Shown one piece after another: positions 35,190 to 46,599 of a stretch of 64,000 bases of DNA; within the stretch, counting starts at the first letter, position 1, and each line of letters begins with the position of its first letter. The DNA comes from Raphanus sativus (Eukaryota; Streptophyta; Magnoliopsida; Brassicales; Brassicaceae). Position numbers and translations under genes: made by a program. Under the pieces are notes generated by a model, which saw only the letters and a program-made list of their open reading frames with translations, was not told the DNA's origin and ran no database searches. The stretch covers positions 1 to 64,000 of the forward strand of contig NW_026615359.1 of assembly GCF_000801105.2 (NCBI RefSeq), given 5' to 3'.

Positions 35190-36478
35190 TTCACGTCACC
35201 CTATAATTTAAGAAAAGTGTTATTATTTATAGCACACAGAATTTATAGTAAGCACTCATATTCTCAGATATTTAGAGAGAAAAGTGAGAGAAGAAAAACA
35301 ACCGTGATTATGTAACTGTTAGCTTATCAAATCACTTGTGCTTTCTGAAGGAGCAAACCAGAGACCCAACAGAACGGTGAACTGTAGACACAGTAACAAA
35401 GCCGAGGAGACTGGTGTTGACGGATACACGTTCCAGCACAGCTCGATGCCCCGGAACAATAACAAACTTTTTTTTTCAGTCAAAACAAAAACATGAAGAC
35501 GTGTTACTTACTAGGGATTAGTATTTTTTTTTTTTTAAATGTGTAATTCCAGGTAAAGAAGTACCTGTTGTTATGATCGTGTTTTGAGGTCAAAAATGCC
35601 AACAAACAAGGAGACGTAATCTACTAAACTTTTTTTTTTGGTAATCCAATCTACGAATCGACTAAACTTTTGTATGTGGTGGTTGTTAATTACCATGAGT
35701 AGAACTGGTAGTGCACAGAACGAGCACAAACTATGCCAATGAAATTCCCAACAAACATGGTTGTGACAATATCTGTTTAATCAAAGCGGAAAGGCTGTAT
35801 AAGTGAGGAGACAGACGAATGTAATGCTATAAAAGACAGTCAAAAAAGATGCCTAGAACGCATCCCTGAGGTTGACAAGAAATGTCTAGAACGCATGAAG
35901 CCTGTTATTCCACCTTCATGCCTACGAAAGGCAACATATATTTCGCTATAAAAAAGATGCGATATGCTTTTCCCTACTTGTGCTAGCAAGAGAAACCGAC
36001 TAGTGCTTCTACGTCTACTTACTTGCACCATTTTATAATTTGCAAACGCCCCAAGGAGACAGGTGAGCAATGAGTAAGCCAACTGCAAATTCTTTGGACA
36101 TAAAAAACTCGTTCAGGTTTAAAGTTAACAGACCTGCTTGACAGCACAAATCAGAGTTAGAGCTCGGAAGTTAGTTATACTCGGATCCCATTAGTAACGG
36201 TATCCAGTTATAGCAGAGAACATTACCAGAAGTGAATAAAAAAACACGTCCAAGATCAAAGGCGTTTGCAATGTATGAAACAGGATATGTTGTCAGAAAA
36301 GGCAATCCCAAGAGTATCTGTATACTCATTTACTGACCAGTTGAAGAATTGTACTTCTTTGGATTATCAAAAATCATAAATTATGCTGGATACTGCAACT
36401 CACCTATTTACATTGGAGAAACAGTTAATAAGGTTCCAGCTAACTATGGAGAAACAAAACAAACTGGAGAATAATGGA

Positions 36479-37023
36479 TGTGAGGGATTAAACTCACCTC
36501 CTGATTTTAGGTCAGGTTATAGTTTAGGAAATGATTAGGGAAAGATAATCGTGGGCTGAATCCCGTAAGAACTTAAAAGATGAATGAATGATTTTATTGA
36601 TGATTTTGGGTAAAGAATATGTTTACAAAGATGTTTCTCTTGACGATTACAAAGATAGCAAAAAATGCCTTAGAATTGATATGAATAATCGTGAAAATGA
36701 ATAAAGGTTGGATCCCCTCTTTCTTGAGTTTCTTTCTCTTTAAATAGCCTCAGGTCCCGCTTGATCGTAGCCAACTGGTTCCCGAGATCTTCTTCGTTTG
36801 TTGAGGAATCCGTGATAGCTTCCCTTTGACCAGGTCCTGCGCTCCTTCTGTTACGACGTGAGCTTCCTCTTCATCATGACCTCTTCGAAGATTGCCCTTA
36901 GCTTCTAGCCTCCGGCTCCGCATTAGACCTTTGTTTAGGTCTCCGAAACGTGTTGGGCTTTGACTCGGCCCAATACTTGTTTTAGTTTTACTATCAGCTA
37001 GCGGGCCATATTCGGGCCTAACA
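36479..37023 (-). repeat. 3' LTR of the gypsy element
   Basis: 545 bp, matching 48516-49060 at about 96 percent by eye. On the minus strand it begins TGTTAGGCCCGAATATGG and ends CCCTCACA. A TATA-like TATTTAAAG (minus strand) lies at about 36735-36745. Confidence 0.93.
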
Positions 37024-37036
37024 GTTGCCCCCAGCT
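37024..37036 (-). other. Polypurine tract of the gypsy element
   Basis: AGCTGGGGGCAAC on the minus strand directly precedes the 3' LTR, the place where plus-strand DNA synthesis is primed. Confidence 0.7.
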
Positions 37037-37458
37037 TTCGAGATTAGACTTCGTTATTCTCGGGAGCTAGACCTAGCCGCCCATCCTAGATCTTATGGTT
37101 GAGATAATGATTACTGGCTATCTCAACCATATATATTCTCGCTTGATCGGACGGTTGTAATCTCTCTCTAATTAAATCGACGACTTAGATTAAAGCGAGT
37201 TTGAAATTTGATTTCCGATTTTCGAGACGTGATGGGATATAAAGCTGAGAGAATTAACTGCTTGTCTCTCCACTTCCTCCACGCCTCTCGACGGTTTCCA
37301 AGGTAATTCACCTCTTTTCCTTTATTTTACTGCGTTTTCTTACTTTTTTTTTATCCGCTTCTTGATCGAACTAGTTCTCCATCTTTAACCTCTCTCTGAG
37401 ATTTCGCCTTAGTCCAATTCCTCTCTTTTGCTTCCTATTTCCCTTTCCTTTTACTATC

Positions 37459-39967
37459 ATGAGTCAAAAAGAAGGTCCCGGCGAGGTTCAAATCTCAGCC
37501 TCCGGTGCCCGCATTATGAAGGTCAAGCGGGAAGCCGGTGAAAAGATGACAGAAGCCAAGAAGAAGAAGGTTAAAGACTCGATCGGAGCAAGAGTCAAGA
37601 GGATGAAGAAGAAAGGGGGCAAGAGCGCCTCCTCCGGACCTTACTTCCCTTCGCTCTTGAAGAGTCAAGACGTCGTCAATCTCGTTGTTCAAGCTCACGG
37701 CCAGAGTGACCTAGCCAGAGCTTGTACCGAAGATGAAACCCCCGAAACCGTTCCGGAGGGTTGGTTTTGTCTTCATGAGAAATATGTTTCTAAGTGTCAT
37801 CTTAGATTTCCTCTCCCCACCCTTTTGCTAGATCTCTTAGATCATTACCAATTAGCCCTTTCTCAACTTTGTCCGTCGGTTATCCGAGTGATAAACGGAT
37901 TTATCACTAGGGCCAAGGAGGAAGGAGTTATCGTGGGGTTGACTGAGCTAATGAGTCTCTTCTCGATAAAGGAGAGTACTTCCAAGGATGGTGGGAGCGG
38001 TACCTACTATCTCCCCGGTCGTCCAGGGCTAGGCATTATTCAAGTTCACGGCCAGTGACGATGACTGGCGCAATAAGTATTTTTATGTCAAGATTGATCC
38101 CTCGACGGTTCCTGTAGGCCGGGACCTCAGGACCTCTTGGTCTGACATTTCTGGTTAGGACTTTAGGATATGCTTGCATGTTTATTTTTGCTTATCATAA
38201 TGTGCTAATTGCCTTTTGATTCCTTTTGCAGAAGTTGAGGATCCTATCAAGTTGTCTGGTAAACTCACCAGAGCTCTTCACAGGAAGCTGCAGCACAGCC
38301 CTAATAATTGGGGAGCTTATACTACTTCGAAAGTTGGGTCAGCTAGATTTCCTGATCGATACAAGGCGTCCTTCCCTGACTCAGTGACGGTTGCTGGTTT
38401 AGAAGGTACCTCTCCTTTGATAACTTCTGATTTTTATTATTCGAATCTGTTTTATGTGATTAATGAATCCTTTTCGTGATTCTAGTCTCTGAAGGTGATT
38501 CAGTTTCGAGGATTCCTCCGGAACAAGTACTTCCGAGAAGACTCATTCACAGAAGATGCCTATCCAGCCTTCCTTCCGTTCTAGGGGCAGATCGACCAAG
38601 GCTGCCAGCTCCTCTAGAGGGAGCGACAAGAACCAAGGAGGATCCTTCTTTGACTCTGTGAAAGAAGCTCTGGACGAGGGAGGCTTTGCTCCTGATAAAG
38701 GTGTTGGTTCTTCGGAGCCTAAGGTTCAGGAAGTTGGCCTTCCCTCTGAGGTTCTGGTGACTGAAGCTAATCCTCAAATGACGAGGGATCCTCAAGAATT
38801 TGAGCCTCCGAGGAGCAAGAGGTCCCGGACTGACCAGGTTGACAGACCTTCGAGGTCTTCCTCCTCCTCTTCTAGAGGAGGAACCGTTGGCTGGAACTTT
38901 GCTCATTCGAAGCCTGGATCGGTTTTGGATGATTCGTGGGGTTTGGCTACTCTGATGAGGCATATGAAGAGTACCAGGAGTTCCCTTCCCTCGATCTCCA
39001 ATCTCACGAACAAGGATGAGTACGTTGACATTGCCCATCACATGGGTCAGGTATGAAATTTATTTCAACTTTTTAGCTTAATTTATTTTCAGAAGATTTT
39101 CACTAAATCGTTTTCTTTTGTTTTTTGTAGCTGGCTGGCGCTATTAACAGGGCTCAGTTCAAGTTTGAGGACGCCCTACGCAATGCCCCCAGTGCTGAGG
39201 AATTAGCTCAGGTCACTGATCTGGTCAAGGCTAACAGAAATGAGCTCAATCAGACTCGGGCTCTGATCTCGGATCTCCAAGCTGAGGTAAAGAGACTTGG
39301 CTCCAAGTGTGATGCTCAGCAAGGGACAATCGAAAGCCAGTTGATTGACCTCCAGGTGAAGAATAGGAAGATTGGAGATTTGGATGCTGCTCGGAAGATA
39401 GCCGAGTACCAAGTCAAGGAGCTGATTGCTTCATCCCAGAGCAGCCAGAAGAACAAAGAAGCTGAGGTCAGGCTAGCCGTACGGAGAGGAAAGAAGGAGG
39501 TAGCTGATGCTTACAACAAGGTTCTGGTTGTTGTCAAGGAAAAATTCTCCAAGAAGAAGGATGAAGTCGATCTCCTGGTTTATGCTCAAGAGATTCAAGC
39601 CAACACTGAGCTCCTGAAAGACATGCTGGATGGTGAGATTAAGAGCACTCAAGACGAGTATGATCGCTTGGTGGCAATGATGCCAGAGGTTGTTGCGGCG
39701 TACGAGAAAGCTCAGGTCTCGGATTTCTCGATCGGCAAGCTCCCTCTTCCCCAGCTCTCCGAGAGCTCAGGTACTTTCGAGGTTAATATGTTTAATCTCT
39801 CCTTTTTTGGAGAGTTCGGTTCTAATTTGGGATTGGTGGGTTCTTACTCAGCCCCGGTCGAAACCGCCCCTGGAGATGGCGACAAGGAGATGGACGAAGA
39901 GGTTCCCGAGGAGGATGATCCGGTTGGCAAGGAAGCTGAGAAGAGCTCGGATGACAAAGAAGTTTAA
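37459..39967 (+). pseudogene. Antisense accessory gene of the gypsy element, function unknown
   Basis: Opposite in strand to gag-pol, between integrase and the 3' LTR. Reads as four exons with GT/AG borders: 37459-38150 (basic N-terminus, then FCLHEKYVSKCHLRFPLPTL and CPSVIRVINGF), 38232-38405, 38486-39051 (Ser/Arg-rich linker) and 39131-39967, a long charged coiled coil (NRNELNQTRALISDLQAEVK...) with an acidic tail ending DDKEV. One extra base near 38037 breaks the frame (the sense continues as FKFTASDDDW), so this copy is damaged. Proteins with the FCLHEKY...FPLP region and a coiled-coil tail are common in Brassicaceae retrotransposon annotations, with no known function. It resembles the additional antisense ORFs described for Tat-lineage elements. 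Confidence 0.75.
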
Positions 39968-40324
39968 GAGCTGAGGCTCTTTCATGCGTTTCTAGAATTT
40001 CCGCCCAATGGGCTTTGATTTCTTTTATTTCTAAGACTTATAGCCTGAGGAGGCTTTTAAACCTTTGTTTCTGTTAAGGTCTTTTGAACCTTCGGCGGCC
40101 TGAGGAGGCCTTTAAACCTTTTATCTATAAAGACTTGGTTTTCAGTTTTATTTTAAGTTTTTCGCTTTGACTTAGTCAAATTTGGTTAAAAATTTTGATA
40201 GGGAATGCTTTGGTTACTAATTAAGAGGTTTAGTGAATCCTCCAAATTAGATCCCTGATTTCGTGATAAGTCTTGGAGACTTGGATCGTTTTTTAGTTCC
40301 TTAAGAGGAATTCTTGAAATATCG

Positions 40325-40790
40325 AGATTAGCTTAAGGTTTTTAGGAACCTAAGTTTAACTTGGACACCTTAGGTGGGGGTTCTTGGGAACCTGAATTTG
40401 TTCACGGGATTTTAAGACCTATTGGAACTTGCTTAGGATTTTAAGACCTTTCGAGGTTTGATAAGGATTTTAAGACCTTTGCATTTAAGGATTTCAAGAC
40501 CTTTGAGACTTGATAAGGATTTTAAGACCTTTGAGATTTGATAAGGATTTAATGTCTTTAGGTCCGGATTCGTTGGGACCTGACGTTGTTTGAAGGATTT
40601 TAAGACCTTTAGTGGTTCCTAAGGATTTTTAAGACCTTAGGTTAGTTTATCAAGTTTTGACTTTGTTTGAAGGATTTCAAGACCTTCAGGATTATTAAGG
40701 ATTTGAAGACCTTAGGTCCAGGTTCATGGAGACCTGAGCTGATCCGAAAGGTTTTAGGACCCTAAGTCCGTGTTTGCAGGGACCTGTGTC
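40325..40790. repeat. Degenerate minisatellite (AAGGATTTTAAGACCTT)
   Basis: The core AAGGATTTTAAGACCTTTGA recurs at uneven spacing (about 20-60 bases) some ten times between the antisense gene and the end of pol. AAGGNNNTNAAGACCTT is itself partly palindromic. Non-coding. Confidence 0.75.
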
Positions 40791-41043
40791 GTTAAAGAAT
40801 TGAGACATCGAAAATAATTGTTTTATTGGTAATTGGATACATGATATCATAGTAATCATACAATTGCTGTATTATAATGATCATACACTTGCTGCTTGAG
40901 CTATGTGATTTTAATCAAACATATGCCCCCTTTGGTTGTGGTGAACAAAGTGTTGAAATGAGGTTGGGGCTGCACTCATGACGGAGTTGCCTACGTACCC
41001 AGTCAAGGGATCAAGCATAACGTAGTTCAGGAGTTTTAGGTAC

Positions 41044-42560
41044 CTAATGATAATATCTCTTAAGATTCGTGGCGTTCCACGATCTGATTTCAGGTACCCC
41101 GGTTCGCACCTTTCGGAGCTTGTAAACGCCAGGTCGTACCATATGGATGATCTGATAAGGACCTTCCCAGTTGGTTCCTAACTTTCCAGCATCTGGTTCC
41201 TTGGTTCCTTCGAAAACTTTCCTAAGTACTAGGTCACCTACAGCGAACTGTCGGGGCCTAATTTTGGAATTGTACTGTCGTGCCATTGCTTGCTGATAGT
41301 TCTGAATGCGAATCAGAGCTCGGTCCCGTCTTTCCTCGATTAGATCTAGGCTGTCTGTTAGGAGCTGATCATTAGCTGCGGGATCGGATGTACAGAGTTC
41401 CCGGCGGAGGCTACCAGCAATGGTTTCGGCTGGGACGACAACTTCCATCCCGTAGGCTAAGGAGAAAGGGGTTTCTTCTGTAGCCTTTCGTGGGGTGGTT
41501 CGACATGCCCAAAGTACTTCAAGTAATTTTTCTGACCAGAGTTCCTTCTAGGTTCCGAGGTATTTCTTGAGGTTTGCTGATACTGATTTATTAGCAGCCT
41601 CCGCCTGGCCGTTTCCTTGAGGTCGTCGAGGTGTTGAGAAGGTCAGGCGAATATTCCACTTGTCACAAAATATTTTGAAGTCGTGGGATATGAACTGTCC
41701 TCCATTGTCATTTACGATTTCATTTGGGACGCCGTATCTACACACGATTTCTTTCCACACAAATCGTTCGACCTCGACTCTGGTTACCTGTTGGAAAGCT
41801 TCAGCCTCTATCCATTTCGTGAAGTAGTCTGTTAGGACTAAGAAGAAGCGTAGCTTCTTCTTTCCACTTCCTGACCCTACTAGTGGTCCTACGATGTCCA
41901 TGGACCATCTCATAAATGGGTAAGGGGCGGATATGTTGGACAACTTTTCCGCAGCTTGGTGTATAATCGGTGCATGCCTCTGGCACTTGTCGCATGAAGA
42001 GGAATAGGCCTCACAGTCTGCAATAATGGTAGGCCAGAAATATCCCTGTCTTTTGATTCTGATGGCTAGAGCTCTTCCTCCAGAGTGGTTCCCGCAGGAG
42101 CCATCGTGCATTTCCTTCATGAGTCTCATAGCAACGAGGCCATGGACGCATTTTAGGTAAGGTCCGGAAACGCTTCGTTTGTGGAGGACAGACTCGATTA
42201 CGCAGTATCTCGCGCTTAATGCTTTGAGCTTCCGAGCCTCCCATTTATTGGGTGGGGTCGTTCCTTCCAGGATGTATTGCGTGATTGGAATTCTCCAATC
42301 CTCTCTCCCTATAACTTTGTTATGAAGAGACGAAGGAGGTTCCTGTTCGGGACCTGGTGTCGTGGTGTCCCCGGAGGTATTTGTAGGATTGGGCTCCAGG
42401 GAGTCTGAATTCCGAGGAATACCTCCAATTCCTTCATTATTGTCCGGGGTCTGGATGGTGCCCCCAGATGAATTTTGGAGGGCTGAACGGCTTCTGGTTT
42501 TCTGCAGACGAGTGGGTCCAAGTTGGTGCCCCCGGGGGTATTCGTGAGATCAGGCTCCAA
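41044..42560 (-). pseudogene. Integrase part of gypsy pol
   Basis: From 42129 down: a zinc-binding HHCC domain (H...H in HDGSCGNH, C...C in CDKCQRHAP), then the catalytic core with the D,D,E residues in SMDIVGP, NDNGGQF and NGQAEAANK, and a C-terminal DNA-binding part (41044-41448, DLVLRKVFEG...NWEGPY...NLKRYYH). Integrase inserts the cDNA copy into the genome. A TAG at about 41549 after KKYLGT breaks the frame. The stretch 42309-42560 is a linker with three imperfect ~110-bp repeats encoding EVFLGIQTPWSPIL and QIPPGTP. Confidence 0.88.
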
Positions 42561-42799
42561 GGAGTCTGAATTTTGAGGAATACCTTCCGTGTTTTGGATT
42601 GTGTTCCCGGAGGTATGCTTTTTAGAGCTACGTATTCTGGTTTTTGGGAACCAAAATGTTGTGAGAACTTGGGTAGCTACCGTTTAACTTCGGGTTGCTC
42701 TGTTAGCTTGCCGTTTATCTCGGCTTTAGTAGCTATGTCGATGCTTGGTTTTTCGATTCCTTCTACGGGTATGATCCGTTTTACGAGGGGGTCTGACGT

Positions 42800-43879
42800 T
42801 GATAGACCCCGGCCCAAGGATCAGTACATGGAACCAGCTCAGCATGGAGCTCAGGACGTCCAGATCAGTTCAGCCGAGGTTCATCCATCCGTCCGTACCA
42901 GACAGACAGACCGAGCCGCATACCGGATCGACCCGCGTACACCCGGGAAGGACCTTAGGCCGGATCCACGACCAGACGATGGAATTGATCGACCCACATC
43001 ACTTCTTTCCCGATCCATTCATCATTCTAGGACTGACAGTCAAGCCAGAATCCATGATCATCGTGATCAACACCCGGATCATCGTGATCATCGTGATCAA
43101 CACCCGGATCATCGTGATCATCACCTGGATCATCGTGATCACCATCCGGATCATCGTGATCATCACCCGGATCATCGTGATCACCACCCGGATCATCGTG
43201 ATCATCACCCGGATCATGCTGATCACGACCTTTCCGACCACTTTGATGATTTCATGATGATCGATGCTTCCAACTTCTCCAAAAGAATGTTTCTTAAGCT
43301 CTCTGAAGATTTGGGTCAAGAAAAGTTGCCATCCGTTCATGAAGGTTCAATGAACAGCCCGCGGACAGCCCTTCGTACGTCCTGGTCCATACCGTGATGA
43401 ACTTGATCAACACAGCAAGGTTCAATGAACCTGGACAGAATAATTTGAAGGATTTAACTGCAGTCAACATGAGATTTCGTGCCTTGACCAGATCTGGTCA
43501 ATATTTATATTTTCTATGGAATATTTTCTTTTTCTAGGATTACATTTCCCATGATTGTTTATGTCTTTCTTTGACTTGTAATCCTATAAATAAGGCCTAT
43601 GAGCCACGAAATAAGACAGACCTTTTTCCCCTTTTTATGAGTTTTAACTCTTTGTTCTTGGTTGAACATTTCTTAGTTTCTTGGTGAGGTTATCTCCAAG
43701 TCTCGATCCTTCCTTTGTTGGACCGGTGCGTCACATCCGGCAACATTTGAAGTCTGGTAGTATCATTGGGCCTTTCCGCATCCCATTGTGTCACCAATCA
43801 TCCCACCAGTTCTCTATCCCTCCGGATCAGAGTCCATATCAACCTTACCGAAAGAGTGATCCCGATTTTGGGTCTATCA
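42800..43879 (+). mobile_element. Solo LTR nested in the gypsy pol gene
   Basis: Begins TGATAGACCC and ends GGGTCTATCA (10-bp inverted ends, TG...CA). The TSD GACGT is exact at 42795-42799 and 43880-43884. CCTATAAATAAGG near 43583 looks like its TATA box. 1080 bp, no internal region. It interrupts the sequence between RNase H and integrase, so it came after the gypsy element. Confidence 0.9.
43045..43222. repeat. GATCATCGTGATCA minisatellite
   Basis: About nine copies of an 18-21 bp unit (CATCGTGATCATCACCCGGAT and close variants). It is an open frame on the plus strand (His/Asp/Arg repeats) and reads as Ile/Val-rich on the minus strand; both are coincidental to the repeat inside the solo LTR. 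Confidence 0.9.
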
Positions 43880-43884
43880 GACGT

Positions 43885-45733
43885 GGAGGCTAAAGCAGCC
43901 AATGCATCTGCTGAGGAGTTCTCTCCTCGTGGGATTCTTGTTAGCTCGAATTTGTCGAACTGCCTAGTGAGGTTCTGGACGACTTCGAGATATGCCCCCA
44001 CTCTTTCGTCCCTCGTTTCATATCTCCGTGAAACTGGCTAGCTACTAGCTGCGAATCACTATAAGCGTTTAGCTATCGAATTCCGAGGCTTAGGGCGAGT
44101 TTAAACCCTGCGATTAGTGCTTCATATTCAGCTTCGTTGTTTGAGGCGTTGAATCCGAGCCTATATGACTGCTCAATGGTTTCTCCTGCTGAAGAAGTTA
44201 GCCTTAGACCGACACCGGAGCGACGAGGCTCCGTCGACATACATGCTCCACTTCGGAGATTCTATTTCGGAGTCTAATTGCTCGGATGCTAGTTCAATGA
44301 TAAAGTCGGCAAGGACTTGAGCTCTCCCTGCTGCTCGAGGTCTATACTTAATATCATATTCACTGAGCTCTATGGCCCATTTGGCCAATCGCCCTGACTG
44401 GCTAGGGCTGTGCAATATCATTCGTAATGGTTGTGAGGTCATTACGACGATTGAGTGCGATTGGAAGTAAGGCTGCCAGAGCTAATTTTTCCATTGCAGG
44501 GTACCTTGTTTCGGCGTCTATCAAACTCTTACTGGTGTAATAGACAGGTCTTTGTTCGTTTTGTTCCTCTCGTACCAGCACGCCGCTAACTGCAGCAGTC
44601 GATACAGCGAGGTACAGGTATAGTGGCTCTCCTACTACAGGTTTGGGTAGGATCGGAGGTTCGGAGAGGTACGCTTTCAATTGTTTGAAGGCTTCCTCAC
44701 ATTTCTCGTCCCATAGGAACTTCTTATTATTTCTTAGAAGTTTGTAGAATGGGAGGCACTTATCGGTGGACTTGGATATGAATCGATTTAACGCTGCGAT
44801 TCGTCCGGTCAATCTCTGTACCTTTCTGGTTGTCTTAGGTGACGGCATTTCTAGGAAGGTTGCTATCTGCTGCGGGTTGGCTTCAATGACTCTTTCGGTT
44901 ACGAGATAGCCTAGGAACTCGCCTGAGGGTACCCCGAAAGTACATTTAGTGGGACTGAGCTTCATATCGTACTTGTTAAGGATATCGAAGCATTACCTTA
45001 AGTGGGAGATATGGTCTTCTCCAGCTGAGGATTTGACTAGCATATCGTCAATATAGACCTCCATGGTTTTTCCAAGTTGTCCAGCAAACATCTTATTTAC
45101 TAGCCTCTGATAGGTAGCTCCTGCGTTGTTTAATCCGAATGGCATAACCTTGTAACAATAGGTTCCTCGTTCGGTTATGAATGCAGTTTTCTCCTGGTCT
45201 TCAGGATCCATCATGATTTGGTTGTATCCTGAGAAGGCATCCATGAAGGATAGGAGTCGATGGCCAGCTGTTACTTCAACCAGGCGGTCGATGTGAGGTA
45301 ACGGGAAGCTGTCTTTAGGACAAGCTTTGTTCAGGTCTGTGAAGTCTACACAGATTCTCCATTTCCCGTTTTTCTTCTTTACCACTACTGGGTTAGCTAA
45401 GCAATCGGGGTAGTGTACCTCTCGAATGGACCCAGCTTTCGTAAATCGGTCAACTTCGTCGTTAACAGCTTGAGCCTTTTCGAGGCCTAGCTTGCGACGC
45501 TTTTGTTTGATCGGTTTGAAAGTAGGGTCTACTTTTAGCTTATGTGTGGTGACGTTCGGATCTATGCCTTTCATGTCGCTGGTGGACCATGCAAAGGTTT
45601 TGACATTGCTTTTCAAGAAATCAATGAGCTCCTTTTTTGTCTCGGGAGGTAGCTCGGATCCGATGCTCACCTGTCTTTCAGGATCTGAGTCGTCGATGCA
45701 AACTTTTTCGATGAGGTTCTTGGGGGACCTCAA
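43885..45733 (-). pseudogene. Reverse transcriptase and RNase H part of gypsy pol
   Basis: From 45733 down: an N-terminal region ending TFKPIKQKRRKLG, fingers/palm motifs CVDFTDLNKACPKD, LSFMDAFSGYNQI, MPFGLNNAGATYQ, and the catalytic YIDD at about residues 227-230 (near 45045). A TAA near 44991 stops the frame just after EDHISHLR; it resumes with KLSPTKCTFGV. The connection and RNase H (WAIELSEYDIKYRPR...YVDGASS near 44240, then IPRGENSSADALAALAS near 43930) follow with further frame changes. The enzyme copies the element RNA into cDNA. Dead copy, but all core motifs are visible. Confidence 0.9.
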
Positions 45734-45774
45734 ATATTTTGTTGCATTTTGTGACCCTCCTGGATCTGTAATTG

Positions 45775-46596
45775 CTATTGGGGGGATTTTTTGAGGATTT
45801 CGAATCCTTCCAAATAGCAGATCCTGGATATCTTCTGGCTACCGTGTACGGTAGCTATCCCTTCGGGTGTTGGGAATTTTACGCATTGATGATACGTCGA
45901 GGCTACTGCCTTCATTTTGTGAATCCAGGGTCTTCCCAGGATCGCATGGAACGGGGAAGGTCTGTCGATGACTACTAAGTTGGTCATTTTCATTATTCCG
46001 CCAGCTATAACTGGGAGCTTGATAGTCCCCAATGAGGTAGCTGTTTCTCCGGAGAAGCCTACGAGGTTAGCTTTTTGGCCAATAATTTCGTAGTCGTCTA
46101 TTTCCATCCCTTTTAGAGTGTTATAGAAAATAAGGTCGACAGAGCTTCCTGTGTATATCATGAGTTTAGGGACCTCGTATCCTGCGATGTTCAGGGTGAC
46201 AATCAACGCATCATCGTGAGGTCTGTCGAGGTTTGAAGTCTCGCTTTCCCAGAAAGAAATCTTAGTATTGGACTCTGGGTTAGGAGGCTTAGGTCCAGTG
46301 TTAGACACAGCCTTCCGTACGTGATTCTTAATGGAATTGACGGAGTCTTGACATATGTCTGATCCTCCAAGGATACAGTCCACCCTCGAGTAGGGGCTCG
46401 ACTGAGGGGACAGTTTGCTCAAGAGAGCTTCGACTTGTAAACTTTTTCCTTGGGGGAATTTCCCAAGAATCATGTCGACTCTTTTCTTGTGAGCTGGAGG
46501 TGGCGAATTGGTCTCCTTCTCGGGTGACCTCTCGCGCTTTGGGGAGGTGTCTCTGGAACCTCTTTTCTGATAAGGTGGTGGCTTTTTAAAGTCCAC
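45775..46596 (-). pseudogene. Aspartic protease part of gypsy gag-pol, catalytic residue lost
   Basis: The expected active-site motif DTGSS reads YTGSS (in KLMIYTGSSVDLIF); the codon is TAC at 46153-46155 on the minus strand. The fold is otherwise recognisable (ALIVTLNIAGYEV before, AILGRPWIHKMKAV after). The protease matures the polyprotein; this copy could not. Confidence 0.85.
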
Positions 46597-46599
46597 GCC

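Noticed and set aside
38547..39041. Long minus-strand frame opposite the antisense gene
   Set aside because: Shadow of the Ser/Arg-rich exon on the plus strand; no splice or start context.
42573..43397. 274-codon frame with His-Asp-Arg repeats and the opposite-strand Ile/Val-rich frame
   Set aside because: Product of a minisatellite within a solo LTR; crosses the LTR border and has no gene-like context.
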